Assembly: GCF_009827295.1 (NCBI RefSeq)
Contig: NZ_WTYD01000001.1
Span: forward strand, 558,001-622,000
Direction: 5' to 3'
DNA: 64,000 bases
From: Qipengyuania pelagi
Lineage (GTDB): Bacteria > Pseudomonadota > Alphaproteobacteria > Sphingomonadales > Sphingomonadaceae
The notes beneath the pieces are model-generated. The model was not told the DNA's origin, did no database searches, and saw only the letters and a list, made by a program, of their open reading frames with translations. The translations under genes and the position numbers were made by a program. This document shows positions 28,036 through 37,543 of the stretch, piece after piece; the stretch's first letter is position 1, and every line of letters starts with the position of its first letter.

Positions 28036-29400
28036 ATGGCATCACGCGCCGATAATATCGCGAGCAATCTGAGCCTCGCCAATTTCTCCAAGGCCACCGA
28101 ACTGCGCCAGCGTATCTGGTTCACGATCGGGGCCCTGATCGTCTTCCGTTTCCTGAGCTTCGTGCCGCTGCCGGGTGTCAATCCGCTGGTGCTGCAATCG
28201 CTCGCCGATACGGCGCGCGGCGGCATCCTCGACATGTTCAACATGTTCACCGGCGGCAGCCTCGAACGCATGAGCCTGATCGCATTGGGCGTGATGCCCT
28301 ACATCACCGCCTCGATCGTGATCCAGCTCGCCGCGGCCCTCCACCCCTCGCTCGCCGCCCTCAAGAAGGAAGGCACGACCGGACGGCAGAAGCTGAACCA
28401 ATATACCCGCTACGGCACGGTGCTGCTGTGCACGGTGCAGGGCTGGTTCCTCGCCGCGGGTCTCGAAAGCTACGGCGCGCAGAGCGGTATCCAGGCGGTG
28501 GTCGATCCCGGCTACATGTTCCGCATCGGTGCGGTCATCAGCCTTGTCGGGGGCACCATGTTCCTGTTGTGGCTGGGTGAGCAGATCACCAGCCGCGGCA
28601 TCGGCAACGGTGTGTCGCTCATCATCATGGCGGGCATCGTCGCCCAGTTCCCGAGCTTTGCGGGCAATCTGTTCGAAGGCGGTCGCACGGGCTCGATCTC
28701 GCCCGGCATCATCATCGGCTTCATCGCCATGATCGTGATCCTGATCCTCGTCATCAGCTTCGTGGAGCGGGCGCAGCGGCGCCTGCTGATCCAGTATCCC
28801 AAGCGCGCCACGCAGCGCGGGATGATGCAGGCCGATCGCAGCCACCTGCCGCTGAAGCTCAACACCGCAGGCGTGATCCCGCCGATCTTCGCCAGCTCGC
28901 TGCTGCTGCTTCCGCTCACGATCACGCAGTTCGCGGGCAATTCGCTCGATACGAACAGCACGACCGGGGCGTGGTTGCAGACCCTGCTGCAATATCTCCA
29001 GCATGGCCAGCCGATCTACATGACGCTCTATGCGGCGGGGATCGTCTTCTTCTGCTTCTTCTACACCGCGGTGGTCTTCAACCCCGAGGAAACGGCGGAG
29101 AACCTGAAGAAGAATGGCGGGTTCATCCCCGGCATCCGTCCGGGCAAGCGGACCGAGGAATATCTCGATTACGTGCTGACGCGCATCACCGTGGTCGGAG
29201 CGATCTATCTCGCGCTGGTCTGCGTCATCCCCGAATACATGATCGCGCAGACGGGCATTCCGCTGTTCCTTGGCGGGACCAGCCTGCTGATCGTCGTGAA
29301 CGTCACGGTCGACACGATCAGCCAGATCCAGTCGCACCTGCTGGCCCACCAGTATGGCGATCTGATCAAGAAGGCCAAGTTGAAAGGCCGGATGCGCTAG
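28036..29400 (+). CDS. secY: Preprotein translocase channel subunit SecY
   Basis: This 454-residue inner-membrane protein has ten expected membrane helices. The plug/first helix area FVPLPGVNPLVLQSLADTAR, the GTTGRQKLNQYTRYGT loop, VSLIIMAGIVAQFPSFAGNL and the large cytosolic loops KRATQRGMMQADRSHLPLKL and FIPGIRPGKRTEEYLDYVLT are standard SecY. It forms the protein-conducting channel with SecE and SecG and binds SecA and the ribosome. Length is slightly above the 435-445 usual. Confidence 0.98.
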   Translation: MASRADNIASNLSLANFSKATELRQRIWFTIGALIVFRFLSFVPLPGVNPLVLQSLADTARGGILDMFNMFTGGSLERMSLIALGVMPYITASIVIQLAAALHPSLAALKKEGTTGRQKLNQYTRYGTVLLCTVQGWFLAAGLESYGAQSGIQAVVDPGYMFRIGAVISLVGGTMFLLWLGEQITSRGIGNGVSLIIMAGIVAQFPSFAGNLFEGGRTGSISPGIIIGFIAMIVILILVISFVERAQRRLLIQYPKRATQRGMMQADRSHLPLKLNTAGVIPPIFASSLLLLPLTITQFAGNSLDTNSTTGAWLQTLLQYLQHGQPIYMTLYAAGIVFFCFFYTAVVFNPEETAENLKKNGGFIPGIRPGKRTEEYLDYVLTRITVVGAIYLALVCVIPEYMIAQTGIPLFLGGTSLLIVVNVTVDTISQIQSHLLAHQYGDLIKKAKLKGRMR

Positions 29401-29406
29401 GCTACG

Positions 29407-29430
29407 TGCCCGAATAGAAGGATTCGGGCA
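29407..29430 (+). promoter_or_regulatory. Perfect hairpin between secY and adk
   Basis: TGCCCGAAT (29407-29415) pairs with ATTCGGGCA (29422-29430) around loop AGAAGG. The adk ribosome binding site (GAGGGA) follows at once and there is no U-tract, so the hairpin could modulate adk translation or message decay. Confidence 0.5.
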
Positions 29431-29447
29431 GAGGGAATTTTCGAACG

Positions 29448-30092
29448 ATGGACATCATCCTTCTTGGCCCTCCGGGTGCGGGCAAGGGCACCCAGGCTCA
29501 TCGTCTGGTCGAGCATCACGGTATGCGCCAGCTTTCGACCGGGGACATGCTGCGCGGCGCCGTCAGCGCGGGCACGCCGGTGGGCATCAAGGCCAAGGCG
29601 ATCATGGATCGCGGCGAGCTCGTGTCCGACGATATCGTCAGCGAGCTGATCGATGCCGAACTCGCCGCGATGGGCAGCGAGACCGGCGCGATCTTCGACG
29701 GGTATCCCCGCACCGAAGCGCAGGCCCGGATGCTCGACGAAATCCTCGAACGGCACGGCCGCAAGCTCGACCATGTCATCGAACTGGGCGTGAACGAGGA
29801 GGCGCTTGTCGAGCGCATTACGGGCCGCTTCACCTGCGCCAAGTGCGGCGAAGGCTATCACGACGTCTTCAAACAGCCCGAGACGGAAGGCGTGTGCGAC
29901 AAGTGCGGCAGCACCGAGTTCAAGCGCCGCCCCGACGATAACGAAGAGACCGTGCGCCACCGGATGCAGGTCTATCGCTCCGAGACCGCGCCGATCCTGC
30001 CCGGCTACGAAAAGCGCGGGATCGTCAGCCGGATCGACGGGATGGCCAGCATTGCGGACGTGACTCACGCGATCGATTCGATCCTGGCCTAG
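29448..30092 (+). CDS. adk: Adenylate kinase, zinc-lid type
   Basis: This 214-residue enzyme interconverts ATP + AMP and 2 ADP. The P-loop GPPGAGKGTQAH spans residues 7-18, the AMP-site segment STGDMLRGAVSAGTPVG follows, and DGYPRTEAQA and TGRFTC mark the lid. The lid carries a four-cysteine zinc site (C130, C133, C150, C153), found in many alphaproteobacterial and Gram-positive adenylate kinases but absent in E. coli. It lies downstream of secY, the common arrangement. Confidence 0.97.
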   Translation: MDIILLGPPGAGKGTQAHRLVEHHGMRQLSTGDMLRGAVSAGTPVGIKAKAIMDRGELVSDDIVSELIDAELAAMGSETGAIFDGYPRTEAQARMLDEILERHGRKLDHVIELGVNEEALVERITGRFTCAKCGEGYHDVFKQPETEGVCDKCGSTEFKRRPDDNEETVRHRMQVYRSETAPILPGYEKRGIVSRIDGMASIADVTHAIDSILA

Positions 30093-30156
30093 CTATCCGC
30101 CTTTCCTCCATCGCTCCGCCGGGTTAAAGCGGTGGGACCGAGGGGGAGGGAACGCG

Positions 30157-30828
30157 ATGCGACATATCACAGCTTTCGCCGCATTGGCCGCGACGCTTCT
30201 GGCGTCCGCCGGACCGCTGAACGCCGAGGTCGTCTCGACCACACCGACAGGGTTCGTCACGCGCGACACCGCGCAGATCGCGGCGCCTCCGATGGCGGTA
30301 TGGCTCGCGCTGACGAAGCCCGCCGACTGGTGGAACGACGAGCACACCTGGTCGGGCGATGCCGCCAACCTCACCCTGACGCCCCAGGCGGGCGGCTGTT
30401 TCTGCGAGACGATCCCCGGCGGCGATGCGAGCAACGCATCGGCGATGGATGGCAGCGCGCTTCATGCGACGGTGGTGCAGGCCTTCCCGCTCAAGGTCCT
30501 GCGCCTGCGCGGAGGGCTGGGGCCACTCCAAGGCGAACCGGCTGAGGGCGTCCTGACGATCACGCTCAAGGAAATCCCCGGCGGCACCCGCGTGTTGTGG
30601 GAGTATAATGTCGGCGGCCCCATGCGGTTCGAGATTCCCGTGATTTCCGCCGCCGTGGATCAGGTGATGAGCCAGCAGCTCGCCGGATTGCGCAGCCGTC
30701 TTGGCGCGCTGCCCGGCACTTCGGCTCCGGCTGTATCGGACCCCGAACCGGTGGTGGATGACCCGGCGGACGAGGCCGAGCCCTCCGCCTTCGACGAGCA
30801 GTTCGGCGATCTCGACATGGAAGAATAG
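30157..30828 (+). CDS. Exported SRPBCC-superfamily (START/Bet v1-like) protein
   Basis: This 223-residue protein has a signal peptide (MRHITAFAALAATLLASAGP, cleavage near LNA). A single SRPBCC domain follows at about residues 35-190: IAAPPMAVWLALTKPADWWN, then a central LHATVVQAFPLKVLRLRGGL and LTITLKEIPGGTRVLWEYNV. SRPBCC folds bind hydrophobic ligands, but the ligand is unknown. The C-terminal 35 residues are acidic and disordered (EPVVDDPADEAEPSAFDEQF). It follows adk on the same strand by 64 nt and interrupts the usual adk-rpsM neighbourhood. Confidence 0.75.
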   Translation: MRHITAFAALAATLLASAGPLNAEVVSTTPTGFVTRDTAQIAAPPMAVWLALTKPADWWNDEHTWSGDAANLTLTPQAGGCFCETIPGGDASNASAMDGSALHATVVQAFPLKVLRLRGGLGPLQGEPAEGVLTITLKEIPGGTRVLWEYNVGGPMRFEIPVISAAVDQVMSQQLAGLRSRLGALPGTSAPAVSDPEPVVDDPADEAEPSAFDEQFGDLDMEE

Positions 30829-30912
30829 ACTCCTTGGCGGGCTGATCGTCGGATCGAAGGGAACGATGCATTGGCGGCATAGGTTAATTCCGCGAAACCG
30901 GAGGGCCTATCG

Positions 30913-32283
30913 ATGCCGCAGACTGACCAGCGCGATACCGCGCCGGACTTCGACAAACTCATGGACGAGCTGCGCGAGCGCAACCCAGGGCAGGACGAAT
31001 TCGTCCAGGCCGTGGGCGAAGTGGCGCGCGACGTGTTCGACTGGATCGCCGACAAGCCCGAATATACCGACGCCCAGATCCTGCGCCGCCTGACCGAGCC
31101 AGACCGGATCGTCAGCTTCCGCGTATGCTGGGAAGACGACGATCATCGTATTCGCGTCGAACGCGGTTGGCGGGTGCAGAACAACAACGCCATCGGTCCC
31201 TACAAGGGCGGGCTACGCTTCCACCCGAGCGTGACCGAAAGCGTCCTCAAATTCCTCGCTTTCGAACAGACCTTCAAGAATGCGCTCACCGGCCTGCCGC
31301 TGGGCGGAGGTAAGGGCGGATCGAGCTTCGACCCCAAAGGCAAGTCCGATGCCGAGATCATGCGCTTCTGCCAGAGCTTCATGACCGAACTCTATCGCCA
31401 TATCGGGCCGCACACCGATGTGCCCGCAGGCGATATCGGCGTCGGCAGTCGCGAGATCGGATACCTGTTCGGCCAGTACAAACGGATCGTGAACCGCTGG
31501 GAAGGCGCGATCACGGGCAAGGGGTTGGGATGGGGCGGGTCGGAACTGCGCCCCGAGGCGACCGGGTTCGGCGCGGTCTACTTCCTGCGCCGGATGCTCG
31601 ACCATGCGGGCGACTCGCTGGAGGGCAAGTCGGTCGTCCTGTCGGGGGCCGGCAATGTCGCGCTCCACGCAGCGCAGAAGCTGATCGAAAGCGGAGCGAA
31701 GGTGCTGACCCTGTCGGATTCGGACGGGTTCATTCATGACGCCGACGGAATCGATCAGGGCAAGCTCGACTGGATCAAGGCGCTGAAGCAGGAGCGGCGC
31801 GGGCGGATCAAGGAATATGTCGAGGAATATCCCGATGCCGAATACCATGGCGACGGGGCGCAACCCTGGGATGTCGATTGCGACATCGCGATGCCCTGCG
31901 CCACGCAGAACGAGATCGACGAGGACGATGCGAAAGCGCTGATCGATCACGATGTCCTCGCCGTGGTGGAGGGCGCGAATATGCCGACCACCCATGCGGC
32001 CGCGCGCGCCATCCGCGATGCGGGCATCCTCTTCGCCCCGGCCAAGGCGGCGAATGCGGGCGGGGTGGCGGTGTCGGGCCTGGAAATGAGCCAGAACGCC
32101 GAACGCGTGAGCTGGAACCACGAGAAGCTCGATAACCAGCTGACCGACCTGATGGCCGAAATCCACGACAAATGCGTCGAGCATGGCGCGGATAAGGACG
32201 GCAAAGTCGATTACGCGCGCGGCGCCAATATCGCGGGCTTCGAAAAGGTCGCGGGCGCGATGCTGGCTTTCGGGGTGGTGTGA
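30913..32283 (+). CDS. gdhA: NADP-specific glutamate dehydrogenase
   Basis: This 456-residue hexameric enzyme makes glutamate from 2-oxoglutarate and ammonia. The signature PLGGGKGGSSFDPKG has the catalytic lysine K134; upstream, GPYKGGLRFHPSVTESVLKF binds substrate. The Rossmann domain starts near VVLSGAGNVALHAAQKL, and EGANMPTTHAA is conserved near the end. Length and sequence fit the assimilatory NADP family (about 447-460). GGAGGG lies 8 nt before ATG 30913. Its location between adk and rpsM is unusual. Confidence 0.96.
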   Translation: MPQTDQRDTAPDFDKLMDELRERNPGQDEFVQAVGEVARDVFDWIADKPEYTDAQILRRLTEPDRIVSFRVCWEDDDHRIRVERGWRVQNNNAIGPYKGGLRFHPSVTESVLKFLAFEQTFKNALTGLPLGGGKGGSSFDPKGKSDAEIMRFCQSFMTELYRHIGPHTDVPAGDIGVGSREIGYLFGQYKRIVNRWEGAITGKGLGWGGSELRPEATGFGAVYFLRRMLDHAGDSLEGKSVVLSGAGNVALHAAQKLIESGAKVLTLSDSDGFIHDADGIDQGKLDWIKALKQERRGRIKEYVEEYPDAEYHGDGAQPWDVDCDIAMPCATQNEIDEDDAKALIDHDVLAVVEGANMPTTHAAARAIRDAGILFAPAKAANAGGVAVSGLEMSQNAERVSWNHEKLDNQLTDLMAEIHDKCVEHGADKDGKVDYARGANIAGFEKVAGAMLAFGVV

Positions 32284-32301
32284 CGGACCGCGAGGCGCGT
32301 T

Positions 32302-32330
32302 TTGACCTGCGACGCGCGGTACGCTATAGA
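32302..32330 (+). promoter_or_regulatory. Strong promoter upstream of rpsM
   Basis: TTGACC (32302-32307), 17-nt spacer and TATAGA (32325-32330). It starts just behind the gdhA stop and would serve the rpsM-rpsK-rpoA-rplQ operon with a leader of about 250 nt. Confidence 0.75.
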
Positions 32331-32394
32331 AGGGCACGAACAGGCGTCCGCGCCGCCCCTATGGCGGCTGCGCAATGGCGCGCGACGCTGGCTG

Positions 32395-32423
32395 TTGACG
32401 CCGCGGGCGAATCGTCCTAAGCG
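32395..32423 (+). promoter_or_regulatory. Second possible promoter of the rpsM operon
   Basis: TTGACG (32395-32400), 17-nt spacer and TAAGCG (32418-32423), then CGCGG. The -10 and GC-rich discriminator match those of the str promoter. The gap 32284-32587 otherwise contains no gene that I can support. Confidence 0.45.
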
Positions 32424-32587
32424 CGCGGTTCATTCGACAATCACGGATATGTCCGGCACGCGGTTGCCCTCTTCCATGGCGCTGCAACCGGACTTTTGGC
32501 TTTTGTGCCATCCGCCGTCTCGAATGAATTGAGCGATGAGATAGGGTTGGCCTCCGCCGTAAGTCCCTGTGGAGCATGGAGAAGTAA

Positions 32588-32956
32588 GTGGCTCGTATTG
32601 CCGGGGTGAATATCCCCACCAACAAGCGCGTGATCATCGCGCTCACCTATATCCACGGTATCGGCCGGACCACGGCCGTCGAGATCGCCGACAAGCTCGG
32701 CATCGACCATTCGCGCCGCGTGCAGGACCTCACCGATGAGGAAGTGCTGCGCATCCGCGAAACGATCGACGAAGATCACCGGGTCGAGGGCGACCTTCGC
32801 CGCGAAACCGCGATGAACATCAAGCGCCTGATGGATCTGCGTTCCTATCGCGGCCTGCGTCATCGTGCGGGTCTGCCCGTGCGCGGCCAGCGCACCCACA
32901 CCAACGCCCGCACCCGCAAGGGCAAGGCCAAGCCGATCGCCGGCAAGAAGAAGTAA
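32588..32956 (+). CDS. rpsM: 30S ribosomal protein S13
   Basis: This 122-residue protein starts with GTG ([20 protein letters not shown]) behind GGAGAAGTAA and contains [20 protein letters not shown], the [20 protein letters not shown] loop and a basic C-terminus. S13 contacts the P-site tRNA and the intersubunit bridge B1. It opens an alpha operon that lacks rpsD (S4), which is usual in alphaproteobacteria. Confidence 0.98.
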   Translation: MARIAGVNIPTNKRVIIALTYIHGIGRTTAVEIADKLGIDHSRRVQDLTDEEVLRIRETIDEDHRVEGDLRRETAMNIKRLMDLRSYRGLRHRAGLPVRGQRTHTNARTRKGKAKPIAGKKK

Positions 32957-33015
32957 GCGTCGGGTTCCCCGATACGCTTTTCCCTTCTTGAGATTGAGAT
33001 AAGGATACCAAGACC

Positions 33016-33405
33016 ATGGCACGCGAACCCGGCCGGATCAGGCGGCGCGACAAGAAGAATATCACGAGCGGCGTCGCGCACATCAACGCCAGCTTCAACA
33101 ACACGATGATCACCATCACCGACGCTCAGGGCAATGCGATCAGCTGGTCCAGCGCGGGGATGATGGGCTTCAAGGGCAGCCGCAAGTCGACGCCCTATGC
33201 CGCCCAGGTCGCCGCCGACGATGCCGGCAAGAAGGCCGCCGAACACGGCGTCCGCACGCTGGAAGTCGAAGTGAAGGGCCCGGGTTCGGGCCGCGAGAGC
33301 GCGCTGCGCGGTCTCGCCGCGGTGGGCTTCACGATCACCTCGATCCGCGACGTGACGCCGATCCCGCACAATGGCGTGCGGCCTTCCAAGCGCCGCCGCG
33401 TCTGA
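33016..33405 (+). CDS. rpsK: 30S ribosomal protein S11
   Basis: This 129-residue protein has [60 protein letters not shown] and [18 protein letters not shown], the complete S11 signature. S11 lies in the 30S platform by the Shine-Dalgarno cleft. Confidence 0.98.
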   Translation: MAREPGRIRRRDKKNITSGVAHINASFNNTMITITDAQGNAISWSSAGMMGFKGSRKSTPYAAQVAADDAGKKAAEHGVRTLEVEVKGPGSGRESALRGLAAVGFTITSIRDVTPIPHNGVRPSKRRRV

Positions 33406-33518
33406 TCCGTGCCTGCCTGGCGGCCCTGTTGCGATAGGGCCGCCGACACCATCTTCACGGACCGGACGCTCTCAGCCCAGAGCGCCGGTCCCGTCCGTAT
33501 TCGAACCAGGGGATATCC

Positions 33519-34574
33519 ATGTCCGTCAACAACAAGAACTGGCAGGAACTGAAAAAACCCAACACCCTCGAGATCAAGGAAGGCGGCGACAAGAAGCGCA
33601 AGGCCACCTTCGTTGCCGAACCGCTGGAACGCGGCTTCGGCCTGACGCTCGGCAACGCGCTGCGCCGCGTGCTGCTCTCCTCGCTTCAGGGCGCGGCGAT
33701 CACCTCGATCAAGATCGAGAACGTGCTGCATGAATTCTCCTCGCTCGCCGGCGTGCGCGAGGATGTCACCGACATCGTCCTCAACGTGAAGCAGATCGCG
33801 CTGAAGATGGAAGGCGAGGGCCTCAAGCGCCTCCAGCTTTCCGCCACCGGTCCGGGCGAGGTCAAGGCGGGCGACATCGCCGTTTCGGGCGATATCGAGG
33901 TGATGAACAAGGACCTGGTCCTGTGCCATCTCGACGAAGGCGCGACGCTGAACATGGAACTGACCGCGGATGTCGGTAAGGGCTATTCGCCCGCCGTCGC
34001 CAACCGTCCGGCCGATGCGCCGATCGGTCTGATCCCGGTCGACAGCCTGTATTCGCCGGTCCGCCAGGTGAGCTACAAGGTCGAGAATGCCCGCGTCGGG
34101 CAGGAGCTCGATTATGACAAGCTGTCGCTGACCGTCGAAACCGATGGCACCGTGACCCCGGAAGACGCCGTGGCCTATGCCGCGCGCATCCTCCAGGACC
34201 AGCTCACCCTGTTCGTCCACTTCGAGGAAGGCATTCCGCAGCCGTCTTCGGCGATGATCGGTCAGGCCGCCGAGCCGCAGGAAAGCGACACCAACCAGCT
34301 CAACCGCTACCTTCTCAAGAAGGTGGACGAGCTGGAATTGTCGGTCCGTTCGGCCAACTGCCTCAAGAACGACAACATCATCTATATCGGCGACCTGGTC
34401 CAGAAGACCGAGGCCGAGATGCTGCGCACGCCGAACTTCGGCCGCAAGTCCTTGAACGAAATCAAGGAAGTGCTGTCCAGCATGGGTCTGCGCCTCGGCA
34501 TGGACATCCCCGGATGGCCGCCGGAAAACATCGAGGAAATGGCCAAGAAGCTCGAACAGGAACTTCTGGGCTGA
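33519..34574 (+). CDS. rpoA: DNA-directed RNA polymerase subunit alpha
   Basis: This 351-residue subunit dimerises to start polymerase assembly. The N-terminal domain shows [20 protein letters not shown] and [20 protein letters not shown]. The C-terminal domain (about 270-345) is the helix-hairpin-helix module that binds UP elements and activators: [20 protein letters not shown], then [17 protein letters not shown]. An acidic linker of about 25 residues joins them. Length is normal for alphaproteobacteria. Confidence 0.98.
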   Translation: MSVNNKNWQELKKPNTLEIKEGGDKKRKATFVAEPLERGFGLTLGNALRRVLLSSLQGAAITSIKIENVLHEFSSLAGVREDVTDIVLNVKQIALKMEGEGLKRLQLSATGPGEVKAGDIAVSGDIEVMNKDLVLCHLDEGATLNMELTADVGKGYSPAVANRPADAPIGLIPVDSLYSPVRQVSYKVENARVGQELDYDKLSLTVETDGTVTPEDAVAYAARILQDQLTLFVHFEEGIPQPSSAMIGQAAEPQESDTNQLNRYLLKKVDELELSVRSANCLKNDNIIYIGDLVQKTEAEMLRTPNFGRKSLNEIKEVLSSMGLRLGMDIPGWPPENIEEMAKKLEQELLG

Positions 34575-34654
34575 ACGGGTTCCGGCGGCGCACCCTGAGC
34601 GTCGCCAGCTATGGGCTACCTAGAACGGGCCCCTAACGAACGAAGGAATGAATT

Positions 34655-35077
34655 ATGCGTCACGGTATTCGCCAGCGTAAGCTCGGTCGCAAGTCGGGCC
34701 ACCGCACCGCCATGTTCCGCAATATGTCGGCCGCGCTGATCAAGCACGAGCAGATCATGACCACCGCCCCCAAGGCGAAGGAGCTGCGCCCCTATATCGA
34801 AAAGCTGATCACGCTCGCCAAGCGCGGTGGACTGTCCAACCGTCGTCTCGCCATGAGCCGCCTTGGCGACGAGACGCAGCTGAAGAAGCTGTTCGACGTT
34901 CTGGCCGAGCGCTATGCTGATCGTGACGGGGGCTATACCCGCGTCATCAAGGCCGGCTATCGCGGCAGCGACGCGGCGCAGATGGCCGTGATCGAATTCG
35001 TCGACCGCGATGTCGACGCCAAGGGCCAGGACAGCGGCCCCGTCATGAACGACGAGGAAGAATACGAAGACGCCTAA
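34655..35077 (+). CDS. rplQ: 50S ribosomal protein L17
   Basis: This 140-residue protein begins [20 protein letters not shown] and contains [20 protein letters not shown] and [20 protein letters not shown], all typical of L17. The last 15 residues are acidic ([10 protein letters not shown]). GAAGGAA precedes the ATG. It ends the operon at an intrinsic terminator. Confidence 0.98.
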   Translation: MRHGIRQRKLGRKSGHRTAMFRNMSAALIKHEQIMTTAPKAKELRPYIEKLITLAKRGGLSNRRLAMSRLGDETQLKKLFDVLAERYADRDGGYTRVIKAGYRGSDAAQMAVIEFVDRDVDAKGQDSGPVMNDEEEYEDA

Positions 35078-35102
35078 GCGATTTCGTAGTCCAGGATTTC
35101 GA

Positions 35103-35132
35103 GGGCCGGAGGGGAAACCTTCCGGCCCTTTT
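35103..35132 (+). terminator. Rho-independent terminator after rplQ
   Basis: GGGCCGGAGG and CCTTCCGGCCC form a GC-rich stem (8 perfect pairs plus a one-base bulge) around GGAAA, followed by TTTT. Confidence 0.88.
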
Positions 35133-35230
35133 CCGTATGGGCCGACCCTGCGATCAGGGAGATGGCGATTGAACGGTTTCCCGTTCGCCCTACATTACCT
35201 CTACGCAATTCGACGCAGAGGATTCCCATC

Positions 35231-37375
35231 ATGAACCGCATCACTGCCGCCGCGCTTGCCGGTGCCGCGCTCGTCGCCCTTTCGACCGCACCCGTTTCGG
35301 CGCAGACCGTGTCGGATTATCCCGAAACGCGCGCGACCGACACCAGCGAGACGATTTTCGGCCAGCAGATCGCCGATCCCTATCGCTGGCTTGAAAACGA
35401 TGTGCGCAGCGATGCCGAGGTGGCGAACTGGGTGGAGGCGCAGAATGTCGTCACCGATGCCTATCTCGAACAGCTTCCGGGTACCGAGTGGTTCAAGGAA
35501 GAACTCGCCAAGCTGATCGATTACGAACGCTTCGGCATCCCGACCAAGGCGGGTGATCGCTATTTCTACAGTTACAATTCCGGGCTGATGAACCAGTCGC
35601 AATATTTCGTGCGCGACGGGTGGAGCGGCGAGGGCCGTCTGCTGATCGATCCGAACACCTGGTCGGCGGACAATGCCACCGCGCTCGCCGACACCGCCCC
35701 GTCGAAATCGGGCGATTATCTGGCCTATGCGATCCAGGACGGCGGCAGCGACTGGCGCACGATCAAGGTGCTTGACGTCGCGACCGGCGAAGAGATGAGC
35801 GACGAGATCCGCTGGGCGAAATTCACGGGCATTTCCTGGCTCGGCGATGAAGGCTTCTTCTATTCGCGCTTCCCCGAGACCGAGGAGGGGCAGGATTTCC
35901 AGTCCCTTAATTACAACCAAAAAGTCTATTTCCACCGCCTCGGCACGCCGCAGAGCGAGGACCAGCTGGTCTATGAAACCCCGCAATTCAAGGAGCAGGG
36001 CCATGGCCTCGGCGTGACCGATGACGGGCGCTGGGCCTTTATTTCCAGCTCGACCGGCACCGACAATCGCAACGAATTGCGCGTGATCGATCTCGAAAAC
36101 CGCGCGGATGGTAGCTGGCAGACGCGCGATATCGTGACCGGTTTCGAGAACGAGTGGAGCCCGATCGCCTCAACCGGCGACACGGTCTATTTCATGACCA
36201 ACAAGGATGCGCCGCGCTATCGCATCGTGCGCGCCGATTTGACGCAGCCGACCCTGGAATGGGAGGAAGTGGTCCCGCAGGGCGACAATCCCATCTCCGG
36301 CGCCTCCATCATCGGCGACAGGCTGGTGGTCGAATTCATGCAGGATGCGAGCAGCCGCGCGGTCTATTACGATCTCGACGGCAATCGCACCGGCGAACTC
36401 GATCTTCCCGGCATCGGGTCGATCGCGGGCTTCGGCGGGGAGCCGGGCGACAGCGAGACCTTCTACAGCTTCACCAGCTTCAACCAGCCGGGCGCGATCT
36501 ATCGCCTCGATGTCGACACTGGGGAAACGCAGGTCTTCGCCGAACCCGAAGTCGCCTTTTCGCCCGACGATTACCGGGTGGAACAGGTGTTCTATTCCTC
36601 GAAGGACGGGACGCGCGTGCCGATGTTCATCGTGCGCGGCAAGGATTCGACCGGCCCCGCGCCGACGCTGCTCTATGGCTATGGCGGATTCAACATCTCG
36701 CTGACGCCGAGCTTCGCTGCCACGCGCCTCGCCTGGCTGAAGGCGGGCGGCACTTTCGCGCTCGCCAATATCCGCGGCGGGGGCGAATATGGCAAGGAAT
36801 GGCACGATGCGGGCCGCTTGAACAACAAGCAGAACGTGTTCGACGATTTCATCGCGGCGGGCGAGTATCTGAAGGCGGAAGGCTATACCACGCCCGAAGG
36901 CCTCGCGATCCAGGGCGGCTCGAATGGCGGCCTGCTGGTCGGCGCGGTGACCAATCAGCGGCCCGACCTGGTCGATGCCGCCAATGCGGCGGTCGGCGTA
37001 ATGGATATGTTGCGCTTCGATCGCTGGACGGCGGGCCGCTATTGGGTGGACGATTACGGCTATCCCGACCGCGAGGCCGATTTCGCCGTGCTGCGCGCCT
37101 ATTCGCCCTATCACAACATCCGTTCGGGCGTGGACTATCCCGCGATGCTGGTGACGACCGCCGACACGGATGACCGCGTGGTGCCGGGGCACAGCTTCAA
37201 ATACACGGCCGCCTTGCAGGCTGCCGATGCGGGCGACGAACCGCATCTGATCCGCATCGAAACGCGTGCGGGCCACGGGTCGGGTAAGCCGACCGACAAG
37301 GTGATCGACGAATATGGCGATATCCTCGCCTTCCTCGCCTACCACACGGGTCTGAAAGTGCCGCCGGCGGAGTAA
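35231..37375 (+). CDS. Periplasmic prolyl oligopeptidase family protein (S9A)
   Basis: This 714-residue serine peptidase has a signal peptide (MNRITAAALAGAALVALSTA, cleavage after VSA). An N-terminal DPYRWLENDVRSDAEVANWV segment leads into a seven-bladed propeller (about 70-430) and then an alpha/beta hydrolase domain. The nucleophile is in IQGGSNGGLLVGAV, the Asp in ADTDDRVVPGHS and the His in RAGHGSGKPTDK, so the triad is complete. S9A enzymes cut short peptides after proline; exported versions process peptides in the periplasm. ATG 35231 is chosen because it starts the signal peptide; the upstream in-frame ATG at 35162 does not. Confidence 0.93.
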   Translation: MNRITAAALAGAALVALSTAPVSAQTVSDYPETRATDTSETIFGQQIADPYRWLENDVRSDAEVANWVEAQNVVTDAYLEQLPGTEWFKEELAKLIDYERFGIPTKAGDRYFYSYNSGLMNQSQYFVRDGWSGEGRLLIDPNTWSADNATALADTAPSKSGDYLAYAIQDGGSDWRTIKVLDVATGEEMSDEIRWAKFTGISWLGDEGFFYSRFPETEEGQDFQSLNYNQKVYFHRLGTPQSEDQLVYETPQFKEQGHGLGVTDDGRWAFISSSTGTDNRNELRVIDLENRADGSWQTRDIVTGFENEWSPIASTGDTVYFMTNKDAPRYRIVRADLTQPTLEWEEVVPQGDNPISGASIIGDRLVVEFMQDASSRAVYYDLDGNRTGELDLPGIGSIAGFGGEPGDSETFYSFTSFNQPGAIYRLDVDTGETQVFAEPEVAFSPDDYRVEQVFYSSKDGTRVPMFIVRGKDSTGPAPTLLYGYGGFNISLTPSFAATRLAWLKAGGTFALANIRGGGEYGKEWHDAGRLNNKQNVFDDFIAAGEYLKAEGYTTPEGLAIQGGSNGGLLVGAVTNQRPDLVDAANAAVGVMDMLRFDRWTAGRYWVDDYGYPDREADFAVLRAYSPYHNIRSGVDYPAMLVTTADTDDRVVPGHSFKYTAALQAADAGDEPHLIRIETRAGHGSGKPTDKVIDEYGDILAFLAYHTGLKVPPAE

Positions 37376-37384
37376 CGACCGGAA

Positions 37385-37409
37385 GGGGAGGATGATTGCC
37401 ATCCTCCCC
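37385..37409 (+). terminator. Hairpin after the S9A peptidase gene, possible terminator
   Basis: GGGGAGGATG and CATCCTCCCC form a perfect 10-bp stem with loop ATTGC. There is no U-tract, so it may only stabilise the 3' end. Confidence 0.45.
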
Positions 37410-37543
37410 ATCGGCGTTCAGAAAACAGCCTGCTATAATGAACGATGGCTGACGGCAGAATTCAGGCTCGTCTCACTGCCGATCTCCTAAAAGGTGTGTG
37501 AAGCCGAGGCAGACCCGCAGCGGCCGAGCATGAGGAGCTCCCG

